A stretch of 64,000 nucleotides of DNA, from the NCBI RefSeq assembly GCF_001542405.1, contig NZ_LNCD01000105.1, positions 1-64,000 of the forward strand, given 5' to 3'. Below are positions 1 through 8,891 of the stretch, one piece after another (position 1 is the first letter of the stretch; each line of letters starts with the position of its first letter). A model generated the notes under the pieces. That model had not been told where the DNA came from and searched no databases. It saw only the letters and a program-made list of their open reading frames with translations. The DNA is from Rhizobium altiplani (GTDB lineage Bacteria; Pseudomonadota; Alphaproteobacteria; Rhizobiales; Rhizobiaceae). Both the position numbers and the translations under genes were made by a program.

Positions 1-24
1 GAACTTGCAAACCGGGAGGAAACG

Positions 25-1284
25 ATGCGCAAGTTTTTGATGACGACAGCGTTGGTGACGATGAGTGTTGCGGGCTTGGGTGCTGCCAAGGCTGCGGATG
101 TGAAGGAAGTGCAGATGCTGCACTGGTGGACGTCCGGCGGCGAGGCAGCGGCCTTGAACGTGTTGAAGGAGGATCTGTCGAAGGAGGGGTTTGCCTGGAA
201 GGACGTGCCGGTTGCCGGTGGTGGCGGTGATGCGGCGATGACGGCGCTGAAGGCGATGGTTGCGGCCGGCACCTATCCGACGGCCTCGCAGATGCTCGGC
301 TACACCGTTCTCGACTACGCCCAGGCCGGCGTCATGGGGGACCTGACGGAGACGGCGAAGGCCGAGGGCTGGGACAAGGCGGTTCCGGCGGCGCTGCAGA
401 AGTTCTCCGTCTATGACGGCAAGTGGGTCGCAGCCCCCGTCAACGTCCACTCGGTCAACTGGCTGTGGATCAACAAGGGTGTGATGGACAAGATCGGCGG
501 CACCGAGCCGAAGACCTTCGACGACCTGATCGCGCTGCTCGACAAGGCGAAGGCTGCCGGCGTGACGCCGCTGGCGCTCGGCGGCCAGAACTGGCAGGAA
601 GCGACGATGTTCGACTCGATCGTGCTGTCGACGGGCGGCCCCGAGTTCTACAAGAAGGCGATGAACGACCTCGACGAGGAGTCGCTGAAGTCGGACACGA
701 TGAAGAAGTCGTTCGACAACCTGCAGAAGATCGTCCAGTACGTCGACCCGAACTTCTCCGGACGCGACTGGAACCTTGCGACCGCCATGGTCATCAAGGG
801 CGATGCGCTCGTGCAGGTGATGGGTGACTGGGCCAAGGGCGAGTTCGTCGCCGCCAAGAAGACACCGAACACCGACTTCCTGTGCTACCGCTTCCCGGGC
901 ACCGACGGCAGCGTGATCTACAACTCCGACATGTTCGGCATGTTCAACGTGCCTGACGACCGCAAGGCAGCACAGGTGGCGCTTGCCAAGGCAACGCTGT
1001 CGAAGAGCTTCCAGTCGGCGTTCAACGTCGTCAAGGGCTCGGTTCCGGCCCGTACCGACGTTCCGGATACCGATTTCGACGCCTGCGGCAAGAAGGGTAT
1101 CGCCGACCTGAAGAAGGCCAATGAAGGCGGCACGCTGTACGGCTCGCTGGCCCAGGGCTATGGCGCGCCTCCGGCGGTTGCCAATGCCTACAAGGACGTC
1201 GTCTCGAAGTTCGTGCATGGCCAGATCAAGACCTCCGACCAGGCGGTCGAAGAGCTCGTCAAGGCCATCGACGACGCCAAGTAA
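25..1284 (+). CDS. Sugar ABC transporter, periplasmic substrate-binding protein (CUT1 type)
   Basis: This 419-residue protein should bind a sugar in the periplasm and hand it to the two permeases encoded next. Residues 1-23 form a Sec signal peptide with a positively charged start, a hydrophobic core and an AKA cleavage site. The mature protein opens with LHWWTSGGEAAA, a stretch I associate with the glucose/mannose (GtsA-like) branch of the COG1653 binding proteins, and the length fits that family. A GGGAGGA ribosome site lies 5 bases before the ATG. A strong hairpin separates it from the permease genes. The true ligand cannot be read from the sequence; the glucose-type assignment is by resemblance only. 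Confidence 0.9.
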   Translation: MRKFLMTTALVTMSVAGLGAAKAADVKEVQMLHWWTSGGEAAALNVLKEDLSKEGFAWKDVPVAGGGGDAAMTALKAMVAAGTYPTASQMLGYTVLDYAQAGVMGDLTETAKAEGWDKAVPAALQKFSVYDGKWVAAPVNVHSVNWLWINKGVMDKIGGTEPKTFDDLIALLDKAKAAGVTPLALGGQNWQEATMFDSIVLSTGGPEFYKKAMNDLDEESLKSDTMKKSFDNLQKIVQYVDPNFSGRDWNLATAMVIKGDALVQVMGDWAKGEFVAAKKTPNTDFLCYRFPGTDGSVIYNSDMFGMFNVPDDRKAAQVALAKATLSKSFQSAFNVVKGSVPARTDVPDTDFDACGKKGIADLKKANEGGTLYGSLAQGYGAPPAVANAYKDVVSKFVHGQIKTSDQAVEELVKAIDDAK

Positions 1285-1300
1285 TCAAGGCCTCCCACGG

Positions 1301-1328
1301 TCTTCCCCGCCGGTGTCGGCGGGGAAGA
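1301..1328 (+). other. Intercistronic hairpin after the binding-protein gene
   Basis: Bases 1301-1311 and 1318-1328 are perfectly complementary (11 bp, GC-rich) around a 6-base loop, with no T tract behind. In other CUT1 operons such hairpins protect the abundant binding-protein message and lower expression of the membrane genes. That role here is inferred. Confidence 0.65.
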
Positions 1329-1365
1329 TTCCGCCACGGACGATCTCGTTGGAGGAGATGACCCC

Positions 1366-2319
1366 ATGAGCACCATCGCTACCGATAAAACCGTTCTCAC
1401 GCCGCACCGTGGAACGCCCATTTCCATCCGCGCGCGCCTGCAGGACGCGCTGCCGAAGATCGTGCTCGCGCCGAGTTTCGCCATCACGCTTGTGTTCGTC
1501 TACGGCTTCATCCTCTGGACGATCTATCTGTCCTTCACCAATTCCAAGACCTTTCCGTCCTACGTGCTGACGGGCCCGCGCGCCTATCAGCGGCTGTGGC
1601 GCTGGACGTTCGAAAGCGATCCGCCGTCCAGCTGGTACACCTCGATCACCAACATGGGCATCTTCGGTGTGCTCTATGTCGGCATCTGCCTGGCGCTCGG
1701 CCTGTTCCTGGCGATCCTGCTCGACCAGAAGATCCGCGGCGAGGGCATATTGCGGCCGATCTTCCTCTATCCGATGGCGCTCTCCTTCATCGTCACCGGC
1801 GTTGCCTGGAAATGGTTCCTCGATCCGGGGCTCGGGCTCGAGCAGACGCTGCATCAGTTCGGCTGGACGAGCTTCCACTTCGACTGGATCAAGAACAAGG
1901 ACTTCGTGATCTATACTGTCGTGATCGCCGGTGTCTGGCAGGCGTCCGGCTTCGTCATGGCGATGTTCCTTGCCGGCCTTCGCGGCATCGACAGCGAGAT
2001 CATGAAGGCGGCGCAGATCGACGGGGCGACGACCGTGCAGCTCTATCGCCGCATCATCATCCCGTTGCTCAGACCGATCTTCCTGTCGGCCTTCATCGTG
2101 CTCGCCCACATGGCGATCAAGTCTTACGATCTGGTTGTGGCACTGACCTCGGGCGGCCCCGGCGGCTCGGCCTGGCTGCCGTCCAACTTCATGTACGAAT
2201 ACACCTTCAAGCGCAACGAGATGGCCGTCGGCTCGGCGAGCGCGGTGATCATGCTGATGACGATTTCGGCGATCATCGTTCCCTATCTCTATTCGGAACT
2301 CAGGGAGAAATCGCGATGA
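1366..2319 (+). CDS. Sugar ABC transporter permease 1 (MalF-like)
   Basis: A 317-residue inner-membrane protein with about six hydrophobic segments, the first near residues 31-54. The cytoplasmic coupling loop typical of binding-protein-dependent permeases (EAA loop) is at about residues 210-237, with EIMKAAQIDGATTVQLYRR visible. The N-terminal 30 residues are polar and cytoplasmic. A GGAGGAGATG ribosome site precedes the ATG. Its stop overlaps the start of the second permease (ATGA), so the two are translationally coupled. It would pair with the next gene to form the channel for the sugar bound by the upstream periplasmic protein. Confidence 0.92.
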   Translation: MSTIATDKTVLTPHRGTPISIRARLQDALPKIVLAPSFAITLVFVYGFILWTIYLSFTNSKTFPSYVLTGPRAYQRLWRWTFESDPPSSWYTSITNMGIFGVLYVGICLALGLFLAILLDQKIRGEGILRPIFLYPMALSFIVTGVAWKWFLDPGLGLEQTLHQFGWTSFHFDWIKNKDFVIYTVVIAGVWQASGFVMAMFLAGLRGIDSEIMKAAQIDGATTVQLYRRIIIPLLRPIFLSAFIVLAHMAIKSYDLVVALTSGGPGGSAWLPSNFMYEYTFKRNEMAVGSASAVIMLMTISAIIVPYLYSELREKSR

Positions 2320-3260
2320 GCGCCGTCACCTCGACCCTGCCGAGTGCGGCCAGCGCCTCGCGCAACAGACTGTTCAGCCGGATCTTCATCTACGGGCTGC
2401 TTGTCATCTTCGCGATCATCTACCTGATGCCGCTGTTCGTCATGCTGGTGACCTCGTTCAAGACGATGGACGAGATCCAGAACGGCAACATGCTGGCGCT
2501 GCCGCAGTCGCCGACCATCGAGCCCTGGTTCAAGGCCTGGGGGCAGGCCTGCGTCGGGCTGACCTGCGCCGGCATCAAGGGCTACTTCTGGAACTCGATC
2601 AAGATGGTCGTTCCGGCCGTGGCGATCTCGACGATCATGGGCGCGCTGAATGGCTACATCCTGACCAAGTGGCGCTTCCCCGGCCACACGCTGGTGTTCG
2701 GCCTGATGCTGTTTGCCTGCTTCATCCCGTTCCAGTCGGTGCTCTTGCCGATGGCGACCATCCTTGGCAGCCTCGGCCGCTTCGGGGCGACGCTGCGCGA
2801 CCAGATCGGCATGTCGCTCGGCTTCGGCAATCCGACCGTCAACCTCGTCACCGTTCACGTCGTCTACGGCCTCGGCTTCACGACGCTGTTCTTTCGCAAC
2901 TATTACGAGGCCTTTCCGACCGAACTGGTGAAGGCGGCGCAGGTCGACGGTGCCAGCTTCTTCCAGATCTTCCGCCGCATCATGCTGCCGAACTCGCTGC
3001 CGATCATCGTCGTCACCGTCATCTACCAGTTCACCAACATCTGGAACGACTTCCTGTTTGCCTCGGCCTATGCCGGCACGGGCGATTCCATGCCGATGAC
3101 GGTGGCGCTGAACAACGTCGTCAACACCTCCACCGGTGTCGTCGAATACAACGTCAACATGGCGGCGGCGATGATCGCAGCGCTTCCGACCCTCCTCGTC
3201 TACATTCTCGCCGGCCGCTACTTCGTGCGTGGCCTGATGGCGGGCGCTGTCAAAGGATAA
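2316..3260 (+). CDS. Sugar ABC transporter permease 2 (MalG-like)
   Basis: A 314-residue membrane permease. The start at 2316 was chosen because its ATG overlaps the TGA of permease 1 and AGGGAG lies just upstream. The EAA loop is near residues 203-230 (ELVKAAQVDGASFFQIFRR), followed by IWNDFLFA, a common MalG-type motif. A longer periplasmic loop around residues 60-90 contains two cysteines (QACVGLTCAG), which I recall in glucose-type permeases of this branch. It forms the heterodimeric channel with the preceding gene and ends 4 bases before the ATPase gene. Confidence 0.92.
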   Translation: MSAVTSTLPSAASASRNRLFSRIFIYGLLVIFAIIYLMPLFVMLVTSFKTMDEIQNGNMLALPQSPTIEPWFKAWGQACVGLTCAGIKGYFWNSIKMVVPAVAISTIMGALNGYILTKWRFPGHTLVFGLMLFACFIPFQSVLLPMATILGSLGRFGATLRDQIGMSLGFGNPTVNLVTVHVVYGLGFTTLFFRNYYEAFPTELVKAAQVDGASFFQIFRRIMLPNSLPIIVVTVIYQFTNIWNDFLFASAYAGTGDSMPMTVALNNVVNTSTGVVEYNVNMAAAMIAALPTLLVYILAGRYFVRGLMAGAVKG

Positions 3261-3264
3261 TCCA

Positions 3265-4380
3265 ATGGCTTTCCTCGAAATCTCAGGTCTCAAGAAGCGC
3301 TTCGGCTCGCTGGAGATCCTCAAGGGCATCAACCTTGACCTGGAAAAGGGCGGCTTCCTCGTGCTCGTCGGCCCGTCCGGCTGCGGCAAGTCGACCTTGC
3401 TCAACACCATTGCCGGCCTGGAATCGATCACCGAGGGCGACATTCGCGTCGATGGCCGCAGCATTGCCGACCTGCATCCGTCGAAGCGCGACATCGCCAT
3501 GGTGTTCCAGAGCTACGCGCTCTACCCGAACATGACGGTGGCCGGAAACATCGCCTTCGGCATGGAGATGCGCGGCGTGCCGGTCGAGGAGCGCAACAAG
3601 GCGATCGACAAGGTCGCCAAGGTGCTGCAGATCGGCCACCTGCTCAATCGCAAGCCGAGCCAGCTGTCGGGCGGCCAGCGCCAGCGCGTCGCCATGGGCC
3701 GCGCCCTGGTGCGCGACCCGAAGCTGTTCCTGTTCGACGAACCGCTCTCCAACCTCGACGCCAAGCTGCGCGTCGACATGCGCATCGAGATCAAGCGGCT
3801 GCACCAGGCGACCGGCACGACGATCGTCTATGTGACCCACGACCAGATCGAGGCGATGACGCTGGCCACCAAGATCGCCGTCATGCGCGACGGCGAGGTG
3901 CAGCAGTTCGGCACGCCGGCCGAGATCTACAACAACCCGGCCAACATGTTCGTCGCCGACTTCATGGGCTCGCCGGCGATGAACCTCCTCGCGGGGACGA
4001 TCGAGAAGGGGGCGTCCGGCCTGACCGTGTCGCTTTCACGTCCGCAGGGCGAGCCGATCCGGCTGCCTGTCACGGCGGGCAACGGCGCGCTCGAAGCGCA
4101 TACCGGCCGCGAGATCGTCTTCGGCATCCGCCCCGAGGCGCTGACCGATCCTGACGGTGCGGACCGCAACGCCAAGGCGCTGGCCGAAAGCGACTGCCTG
4201 ATCGAGGTGGTGGAACCGGCCGGATCCGACACCTTCGCGGTCACCAAGCTCGGCGGCAAGGAGGTCGTGGCGCGGCTCAGGGCCGACGCCCGCATCCAGG
4301 CCGGCCAGCACGCCCGCCTCGCCTTCAACCTCGACAAGGCCGTGTTCTTCGATCCGCAAAGCCAAACCCGCATCGCTTAA
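3265..4380 (+). CDS. Sugar ABC transporter ATP-binding protein (UgpC/MsmK-like)
   Basis: This 371-residue cytoplasmic ATPase powers the CUT1 transporter encoded just upstream. Walker A (GPSGCGKST) is at about residues 36-44, the ABC signature LSGGQRQRVAMGRAL near 134, Walker B LFLFDEPLSNLD near 154, and the switch histidine in YVTHDQ near 189. The C-terminal third, about residues 235-371, is the OB-fold regulatory domain of the MalK/UgpC group. The gene follows permease 2 by 4 bases and is followed after 22 bases by the first oxidoreductase, so uptake and oxidation are probably one transcript. Confidence 0.95.
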   Translation: MAFLEISGLKKRFGSLEILKGINLDLEKGGFLVLVGPSGCGKSTLLNTIAGLESITEGDIRVDGRSIADLHPSKRDIAMVFQSYALYPNMTVAGNIAFGMEMRGVPVEERNKAIDKVAKVLQIGHLLNRKPSQLSGGQRQRVAMGRALVRDPKLFLFDEPLSNLDAKLRVDMRIEIKRLHQATGTTIVYVTHDQIEAMTLATKIAVMRDGEVQQFGTPAEIYNNPANMFVADFMGSPAMNLLAGTIEKGASGLTVSLSRPQGEPIRLPVTAGNGALEAHTGREIVFGIRPEALTDPDGADRNAKALAESDCLIEVVEPAGSDTFAVTKLGGKEVVARLRADARIQAGQHARLAFNLDKAVFFDPQSQTRIA

Positions 4381-4402
4381 ACCAGGAGCCAGGATTCCAA
4401 AC

Positions 4403-5938
4403 ATGAACAGCTCTCCTGATATCGTCATCATCGGCTCGGGCGTGGGCGGCTCCACGGTCGCCGCCGGACTGGCGGCGACTGGCGCCGATATCCTGATCCT
4501 CGAAGCGGGTGATTTCATCGCCGATCGTCCTGAGAACCGGGATCAACGCGCGATCTTTCAGCGCGGCCATTTTCGGCCGAAGGAAACCTGGTACGAAGCC
4601 GACGGCACCGGCTTCAATCCGGGCAACTACTACAATGTCGGCGGCAACTCGAAATTCTACGGCGCCGTGCTCTCGCGCTATCGCCGGGAGGATTTCGAGG
4701 AGATGCAACATGGGGAAGGGGTGTCGCCCGCGTGGCCGTTTCCCTACGAAGTTTTGGAACCTTGGTACAGCCGCGCGGAACGTCTGTACGAGGTTCGGGG
4801 AAACCTGGGAGATGACCCGACAGAGCCCGTTCACTCGGGCAACTACGCTTACCCACCGGTTCCCGACGAACCGCCGATTGCCGATGTCAGGGCGCGGCTG
4901 AAGGCCAAGGGCCTGCATCCGTTCTCGCTGCCATTGGGAGTGGATATCGACGCCTGGCTGTCGAAGGCGAGAACGCCCTGGGACGCGCATCCCAATTCCC
5001 GCGATGGAAAGATGGACGCCGAGACGGCTGCCCTCCTCAAGGCTCTGGAGTATCCGAACGTCCGCCTTGAGACGAACGCGAAGGTCACGAAGCTCGAGGC
5101 GGGCGAGAATGGCAGGATCGAGCGCGTCCATTACCGCAAGAACGGTGAGGACCTTACCGTTGCTCCGAAGCTCGTCATTCTCTCGGCGGGCGCCGTTCAG
5201 TCCGCTGTCCTGCTGTTGCGCTCGGCCGATGCGCGTCACAAGAATGGACTCGCGAATTCCTCCGATCAGGTCGGGCGGAACTTCATGAATCATAATTCCT
5301 CGGCCGTGATCGCGGTTTCGCCCACCTACCGAAACACGTCGATCTACCAGAAGACGTTCGGATTCAACGATTTCTATCTGTCCGATGGAAGCGGCGGCCC
5401 GCCGTTGGGGAACGTGCAGTTGCTGGGCAGGATTTCGGCGAAGGTACTGAAGGGGTCGCTGCCCTGGGCTCCGGAATGGCTGTTGCACACCATGACAAGC
5501 CACGCGATCGACTTCTATGCGATGAGCGAGGACGTGCCGAACCCGGAAAGCCGTGTGATGGTCGACGGCGACCGCATCGTGCTGCAGTGGCAGCGAACGA
5601 ATTGGGACGCGCATCTCGCGCTGGTCGCGAAGCTGAAGGCGGTACTCAAGTCGATCGGATTCCCGATCGTCCTTTCAAAGCCCTTCGACAAGCGCACGCC
5701 GTCGCACCAGTGCGGCACCGTCAGGATCGGGAATGACCCGGCGAACGCGCCGCTCGATCCATACTGCCGCGCCTATGATCACCGGAACCTGTTCGTCGTG
5801 GACGCCAGCTTCCTGCCGACGTCGGCTGCGGTAAATCCCGCACTCACGGTGGCGAGCCAGGCGCTGCGCGTAGCCGACCATATCGCATCGCAGGATTTGC
5901 AAGTCGGCCCATTGTTCTCTCGCATCCAACAGGATTAG
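4403..5938 (+). CDS. GMC-family FAD-dependent sugar/glycoside dehydrogenase
   Basis: A 511-residue GMC oxidoreductase. The FAD-binding GSGVGG lies at residues 11-16; the C-terminal GMC signature shows SHQCGTVRIG near residue 434 and NPALT near 478. Its closest relatives by appearance are bacterial sugar dehydrogenases of the glucoside-3-dehydrogenase/fructose dehydrogenase type, which pass electrons to the respiratory chain. There is no signal peptide, and no small partner subunit or cytochrome gene lies nearby, so location and acceptor are open. The ribosome site is AGGAGCCAGGA. It sits between the sugar ABC genes and a second GMC enzyme, pointing to oxidation of the imported carbohydrate. 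Confidence 0.8.
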   Translation: MNSSPDIVIIGSGVGGSTVAAGLAATGADILILEAGDFIADRPENRDQRAIFQRGHFRPKETWYEADGTGFNPGNYYNVGGNSKFYGAVLSRYRREDFEEMQHGEGVSPAWPFPYEVLEPWYSRAERLYEVRGNLGDDPTEPVHSGNYAYPPVPDEPPIADVRARLKAKGLHPFSLPLGVDIDAWLSKARTPWDAHPNSRDGKMDAETAALLKALEYPNVRLETNAKVTKLEAGENGRIERVHYRKNGEDLTVAPKLVILSAGAVQSAVLLLRSADARHKNGLANSSDQVGRNFMNHNSSAVIAVSPTYRNTSIYQKTFGFNDFYLSDGSGGPPLGNVQLLGRISAKVLKGSLPWAPEWLLHTMTSHAIDFYAMSEDVPNPESRVMVDGDRIVLQWQRTNWDAHLALVAKLKAVLKSIGFPIVLSKPFDKRTPSHQCGTVRIGNDPANAPLDPYCRAYDHRNLFVVDASFLPTSAAVNPALTVASQALRVADHIASQDLQVGPLFSRIQQD

Positions 5939-5942
5939 CAAA

Positions 5943-7598
5943 ATGCGTTTCGACTACATCATCACGGGAGCTGGTCCGGCCGGATGCGTGCTTGCAAACC
6001 GGCTGAGCGAAGACCCGAACGTCAAGGTGCTGCTGCTTGAAGCCGGCGGCGGCGATTGGAACCCGCTGTTCCACATGCCGGCGGGCTTCGCGAAGATGAC
6101 GAAGGGCGTCGCCAGTTGGGGCTGGGAGACGGTTCCGCAGAAACACATGAACGGCAGGGTGCTGCGCTACACGCAGGCGAAGGTGATCGGCGGCGGTTCG
6201 TCGATCAACGCCCAGCTCTACACCCGCGGCAATGCGGCCGACTATGATCTCTGGGCAAGCGAAGACGGTTGCGAGGGCTGGGACTATCGCGCGATACTCC
6301 CTTACTTCAAGCGCGCTGAAGACAATCAGCGCTTCTCGGACGACTACCATTCCTATGGTGGTCCGCTCGGCGTATCCATGCCGGCCGCACCTCTGCCCAT
6401 TTGCGACGCGTATATCCGCGCGGGGCAGGAGCTTGGTATTCCCTACAACCCCGACTTCAACGGCCGCCAGCAGGCGGGTATCGGCTTCTACCAGGTTACG
6501 CAGCGCGACCATCGCCGCTCCTCGGCATCCATGGCCTACATCTCGCCGATCAAGAATCGCAAGAACCTAAAGGTGCGCACCGGCGCGCGCGTCTCGCGCA
6601 TCGTCCTGGAAGGCAATCGTGCCGTCGGCGTCGAGATAGCAAGCGGAAACGGTCCGGAGGTCATTCGCGCCGAGCGTGAAGTGCTTGTTTCCTCGGGCGC
6701 GATCGGTTCGCCGAAGCTGCTTCTTCAGTCGGGCATTGGTCCTGCCGACCACCTGCGTGCCGTAGGTGTAAAGGTGCTCCATGATCTTCCGGGCGTTGGC
6801 GGCAACCTGCAGGATCACCTCGATCTCTTCGTCATCTCCGAATGCACCGGAGACCACACATATGACGGGGTCGCCAAGCTGCACCGCACCCTATGGGCCG
6901 GGATGGAGTACGTGCTCTTCCGCACGGGGCCGGTGGCCTCATCTCTCTTCGAAACTGGCGGTTTCTGGTACGCCGATCCGGACGCCCGTTCGCCCGACAT
7001 CCAGTTCCACCTCGGCCTGGGATCCGGCATCGAGGCTGGGGTCGAGCGCCTGAGGAACGCGGGCGTCACGCTCAACTCCGCGTATCTCCACCCGAGATCG
7101 CGCGGCACGGTCCGCCTGTCTTCGTCCGATCCCGCAGCAGCACCGCTGATCGATCCGAACTACTGGTCGGACCCGCGCGACAAGAAGATGTCGCTCGAGG
7201 GCCTGAAGATCGCTCGCGAGATCATGCAGCAGGCGGCGCTCAAGCCCTACGTTCTGGCTGAACGTCTTCCCGGTCCGAAGATCATGACCGATGAGCAGCT
7301 CATCGAGTACGGCTGCGCGAATGCCAAGACCGACCACCATCCCGTCGGCACTTGCAAGATGGGGACAGGCCCGGACGCCGTCGTCGGCCTCGATCTCAGG
7401 GTCCATGGTCTCGAGGGGCTGCGCATCTGCGATTCCTCGATCATGCCAAGGATTCCCTCGTGCAACACCAACGCTCCGACCATCATGGTTGGCGAAAAGG
7501 GATCGGACCTCATCCGCGACCTGCCACCGCTTCCATCGACGATCTTCTCGTACGAGCGCAACGATACGCGTCCGAGGGCTCGGGCCGGCGTTCGGTAG
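5943..7598 (+). CDS. GMC-family oxidoreductase, choline/alcohol dehydrogenase-like
   Basis: A 551-residue FAD enzyme of the BetA/AlkJ branch of the GMC family. GAGPAG at residues 9-14 binds ADP of FAD; the second signature region has KVIGGGSSINAQLYTRGN. The active-site histidine is in HHPVGTCKMG near residue 465, and the second catalytic residue, Asn, in SCNTNAPTIM near 507. It begins 4 bases after the preceding GMC gene. The two GMC enzymes belong to different branches, so they are unlikely to be recent duplicates and may act on different carbons or intermediates. A BetA role is unlikely, because no betaine aldehyde dehydrogenase or betI is adjacent. Confidence 0.85.
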   Translation: MRFDYIITGAGPAGCVLANRLSEDPNVKVLLLEAGGGDWNPLFHMPAGFAKMTKGVASWGWETVPQKHMNGRVLRYTQAKVIGGGSSINAQLYTRGNAADYDLWASEDGCEGWDYRAILPYFKRAEDNQRFSDDYHSYGGPLGVSMPAAPLPICDAYIRAGQELGIPYNPDFNGRQQAGIGFYQVTQRDHRRSSASMAYISPIKNRKNLKVRTGARVSRIVLEGNRAVGVEIASGNGPEVIRAEREVLVSSGAIGSPKLLLQSGIGPADHLRAVGVKVLHDLPGVGGNLQDHLDLFVISECTGDHTYDGVAKLHRTLWAGMEYVLFRTGPVASSLFETGGFWYADPDARSPDIQFHLGLGSGIEAGVERLRNAGVTLNSAYLHPRSRGTVRLSSSDPAAAPLIDPNYWSDPRDKKMSLEGLKIAREIMQQAALKPYVLAERLPGPKIMTDEQLIEYGCANAKTDHHPVGTCKMGTGPDAVVGLDLRVHGLEGLRICDSSIMPRIPSCNTNAPTIMVGEKGSDLIRDLPPLPSTIFSYERNDTRPRARAGVR

Positions 7599-7693
7599 GA
7601 CGGCAAAACACGTCACGCCTGCGCGACAACGCGGAACAGTTGAAACAGCAGTGACCGGTCATGAACGGACCGGCTTTCAGGGGAGTTTTCATA

Positions 7694-8863
7694 ATGGCCG
7701 AAGTCAGGGTAGCGGTGCTGGGCGGCTCCGGCTGGATGGGCAAGGTTCATACCATGGCCTACCAGACGTTTCCTCATTTCCTGGGGGTGTCCGGCGGGAC
7801 CGCGCGCGTCGTCGCCATCGTCGAGGCCAATCCGAAGGCTGCGGAAGATCTTGCCAGACGAGCTCCCGGCGCCAAGATCCTGCAGGACTGGAAGCAGGCG
7901 GTAACCGACCCGGACGTCGATCTCATCGACATCTGCCTGCCCGACAGCCTGCACTACGAGGTGGCCAAAGCCGCCCTGATCGCAGGCAAGCACGTCTACT
8001 GCGAGAAGCCGTTGGCAAACACCGCCGCTGAGGCTCGCGAGCTTGCCGACATCGCCAGGGAAAAGGGCGTCATCACCCGCGTTGGCCATGCGTTTCCTCG
8101 TAACCCAGTCCATGACCTCGCCAAGGAGATCATCGAGGCGGGCGAGATCGGCGAGATCAAGATGTTCAAGGGCTGCCAGCATGTAGACATGTATGGCGAT
8201 CCTATGACGCCCTTCATGTGGCGCGCCGACGGAAAGCTTGCTCCGACGGGCATCGTCGGCGACACCGGGTCGCACATCTTCAGCTTCATGGAGTTTCTCG
8301 TCGGCCGCGTCAGCTCGCTGATTGCCGACAACCTGATCGTCACTCCCAAACGCCCTGTTGTCGAGGGGCTTGCCTACGGCGAACAGGTAAAGCTCAAGGG
8401 CGACGAGACGTGGGCTGACATCACCAATCCCGATGCCACGAACCTCCTTTGCCGCTTCGAGAATGGCGCAGCCGGTATCGTCGACTTCAGTCGTGTCGCC
8501 ACTGGCCGCAAGTTCATGCAGACCTACGAAATCTACGGAACCAAGGGCAGCATCGCCTACACCTATGATGAGGTGAATCGGCTCCGCTTCTACACGAACG
8601 ACGACCGCACCGGCCGGAGCGGATTTCGCGAAATCGACGTCGGCCCGGAAAACCCAACCTTCAGGGCATTCCTGCCGCTTCCGAACTTCGCACTCGGCTA
8701 CAACGAGAGCAAGATCATCGAAGCCGCCGAGGTGGTGAAATCGATTACTACCAAGACTCCCATGTGGCCGACGTTCGAGGACGGCCATCACATCTGCCAG
8801 ATCGTCGACGCGTGCATGGAGTCTTCTCGCCTGAGGCGCTGGGTCGACATCCCGCTTGTTTGA
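7694..8863 (+). CDS. Gfo/Idh/MocA-family NAD(P)-dependent oxidoreductase
   Basis: A 389-residue member of the glucose-fructose oxidoreductase/inositol dehydrogenase family. The Rossmann motif GGSGWMG is at residues 10-16 and the family EKP triad sits in YCEKPLAN near residue 103. I start it at 7694 because CAGGGGAG lies 9 bases upstream; an in-frame ATG at 7661 has no good ribosome site. Members act on cyclic polyols, sugars or 3-keto sugars, often interconverting hydroxyl and keto forms. Together with two GMC enzymes it suggests a keto-sugar intermediate. The substrate is unknown. Confidence 0.85.
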   Translation: MAEVRVAVLGGSGWMGKVHTMAYQTFPHFLGVSGGTARVVAIVEANPKAAEDLARRAPGAKILQDWKQAVTDPDVDLIDICLPDSLHYEVAKAALIAGKHVYCEKPLANTAAEARELADIAREKGVITRVGHAFPRNPVHDLAKEIIEAGEIGEIKMFKGCQHVDMYGDPMTPFMWRADGKLAPTGIVGDTGSHIFSFMEFLVGRVSSLIADNLIVTPKRPVVEGLAYGEQVKLKGDETWADITNPDATNLLCRFENGAAGIVDFSRVATGRKFMQTYEIYGTKGSIAYTYDEVNRLRFYTNDDRTGRSGFREIDVGPENPTFRAFLPLPNFALGYNESKIIEAAEVVKSITTKTPMWPTFEDGHHICQIVDACMESSRLRRWVDIPLV

Positions 8864-8891
8864 TCGCACGAAGATCCCAAGGACCAGTCCA

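Noticed and set aside
1596..2315. Extension of the second permease frame across the first permease
   Set aside because: It is an Arg/His-rich out-of-frame reading of permease 1; the real start is the ATG at 2316.
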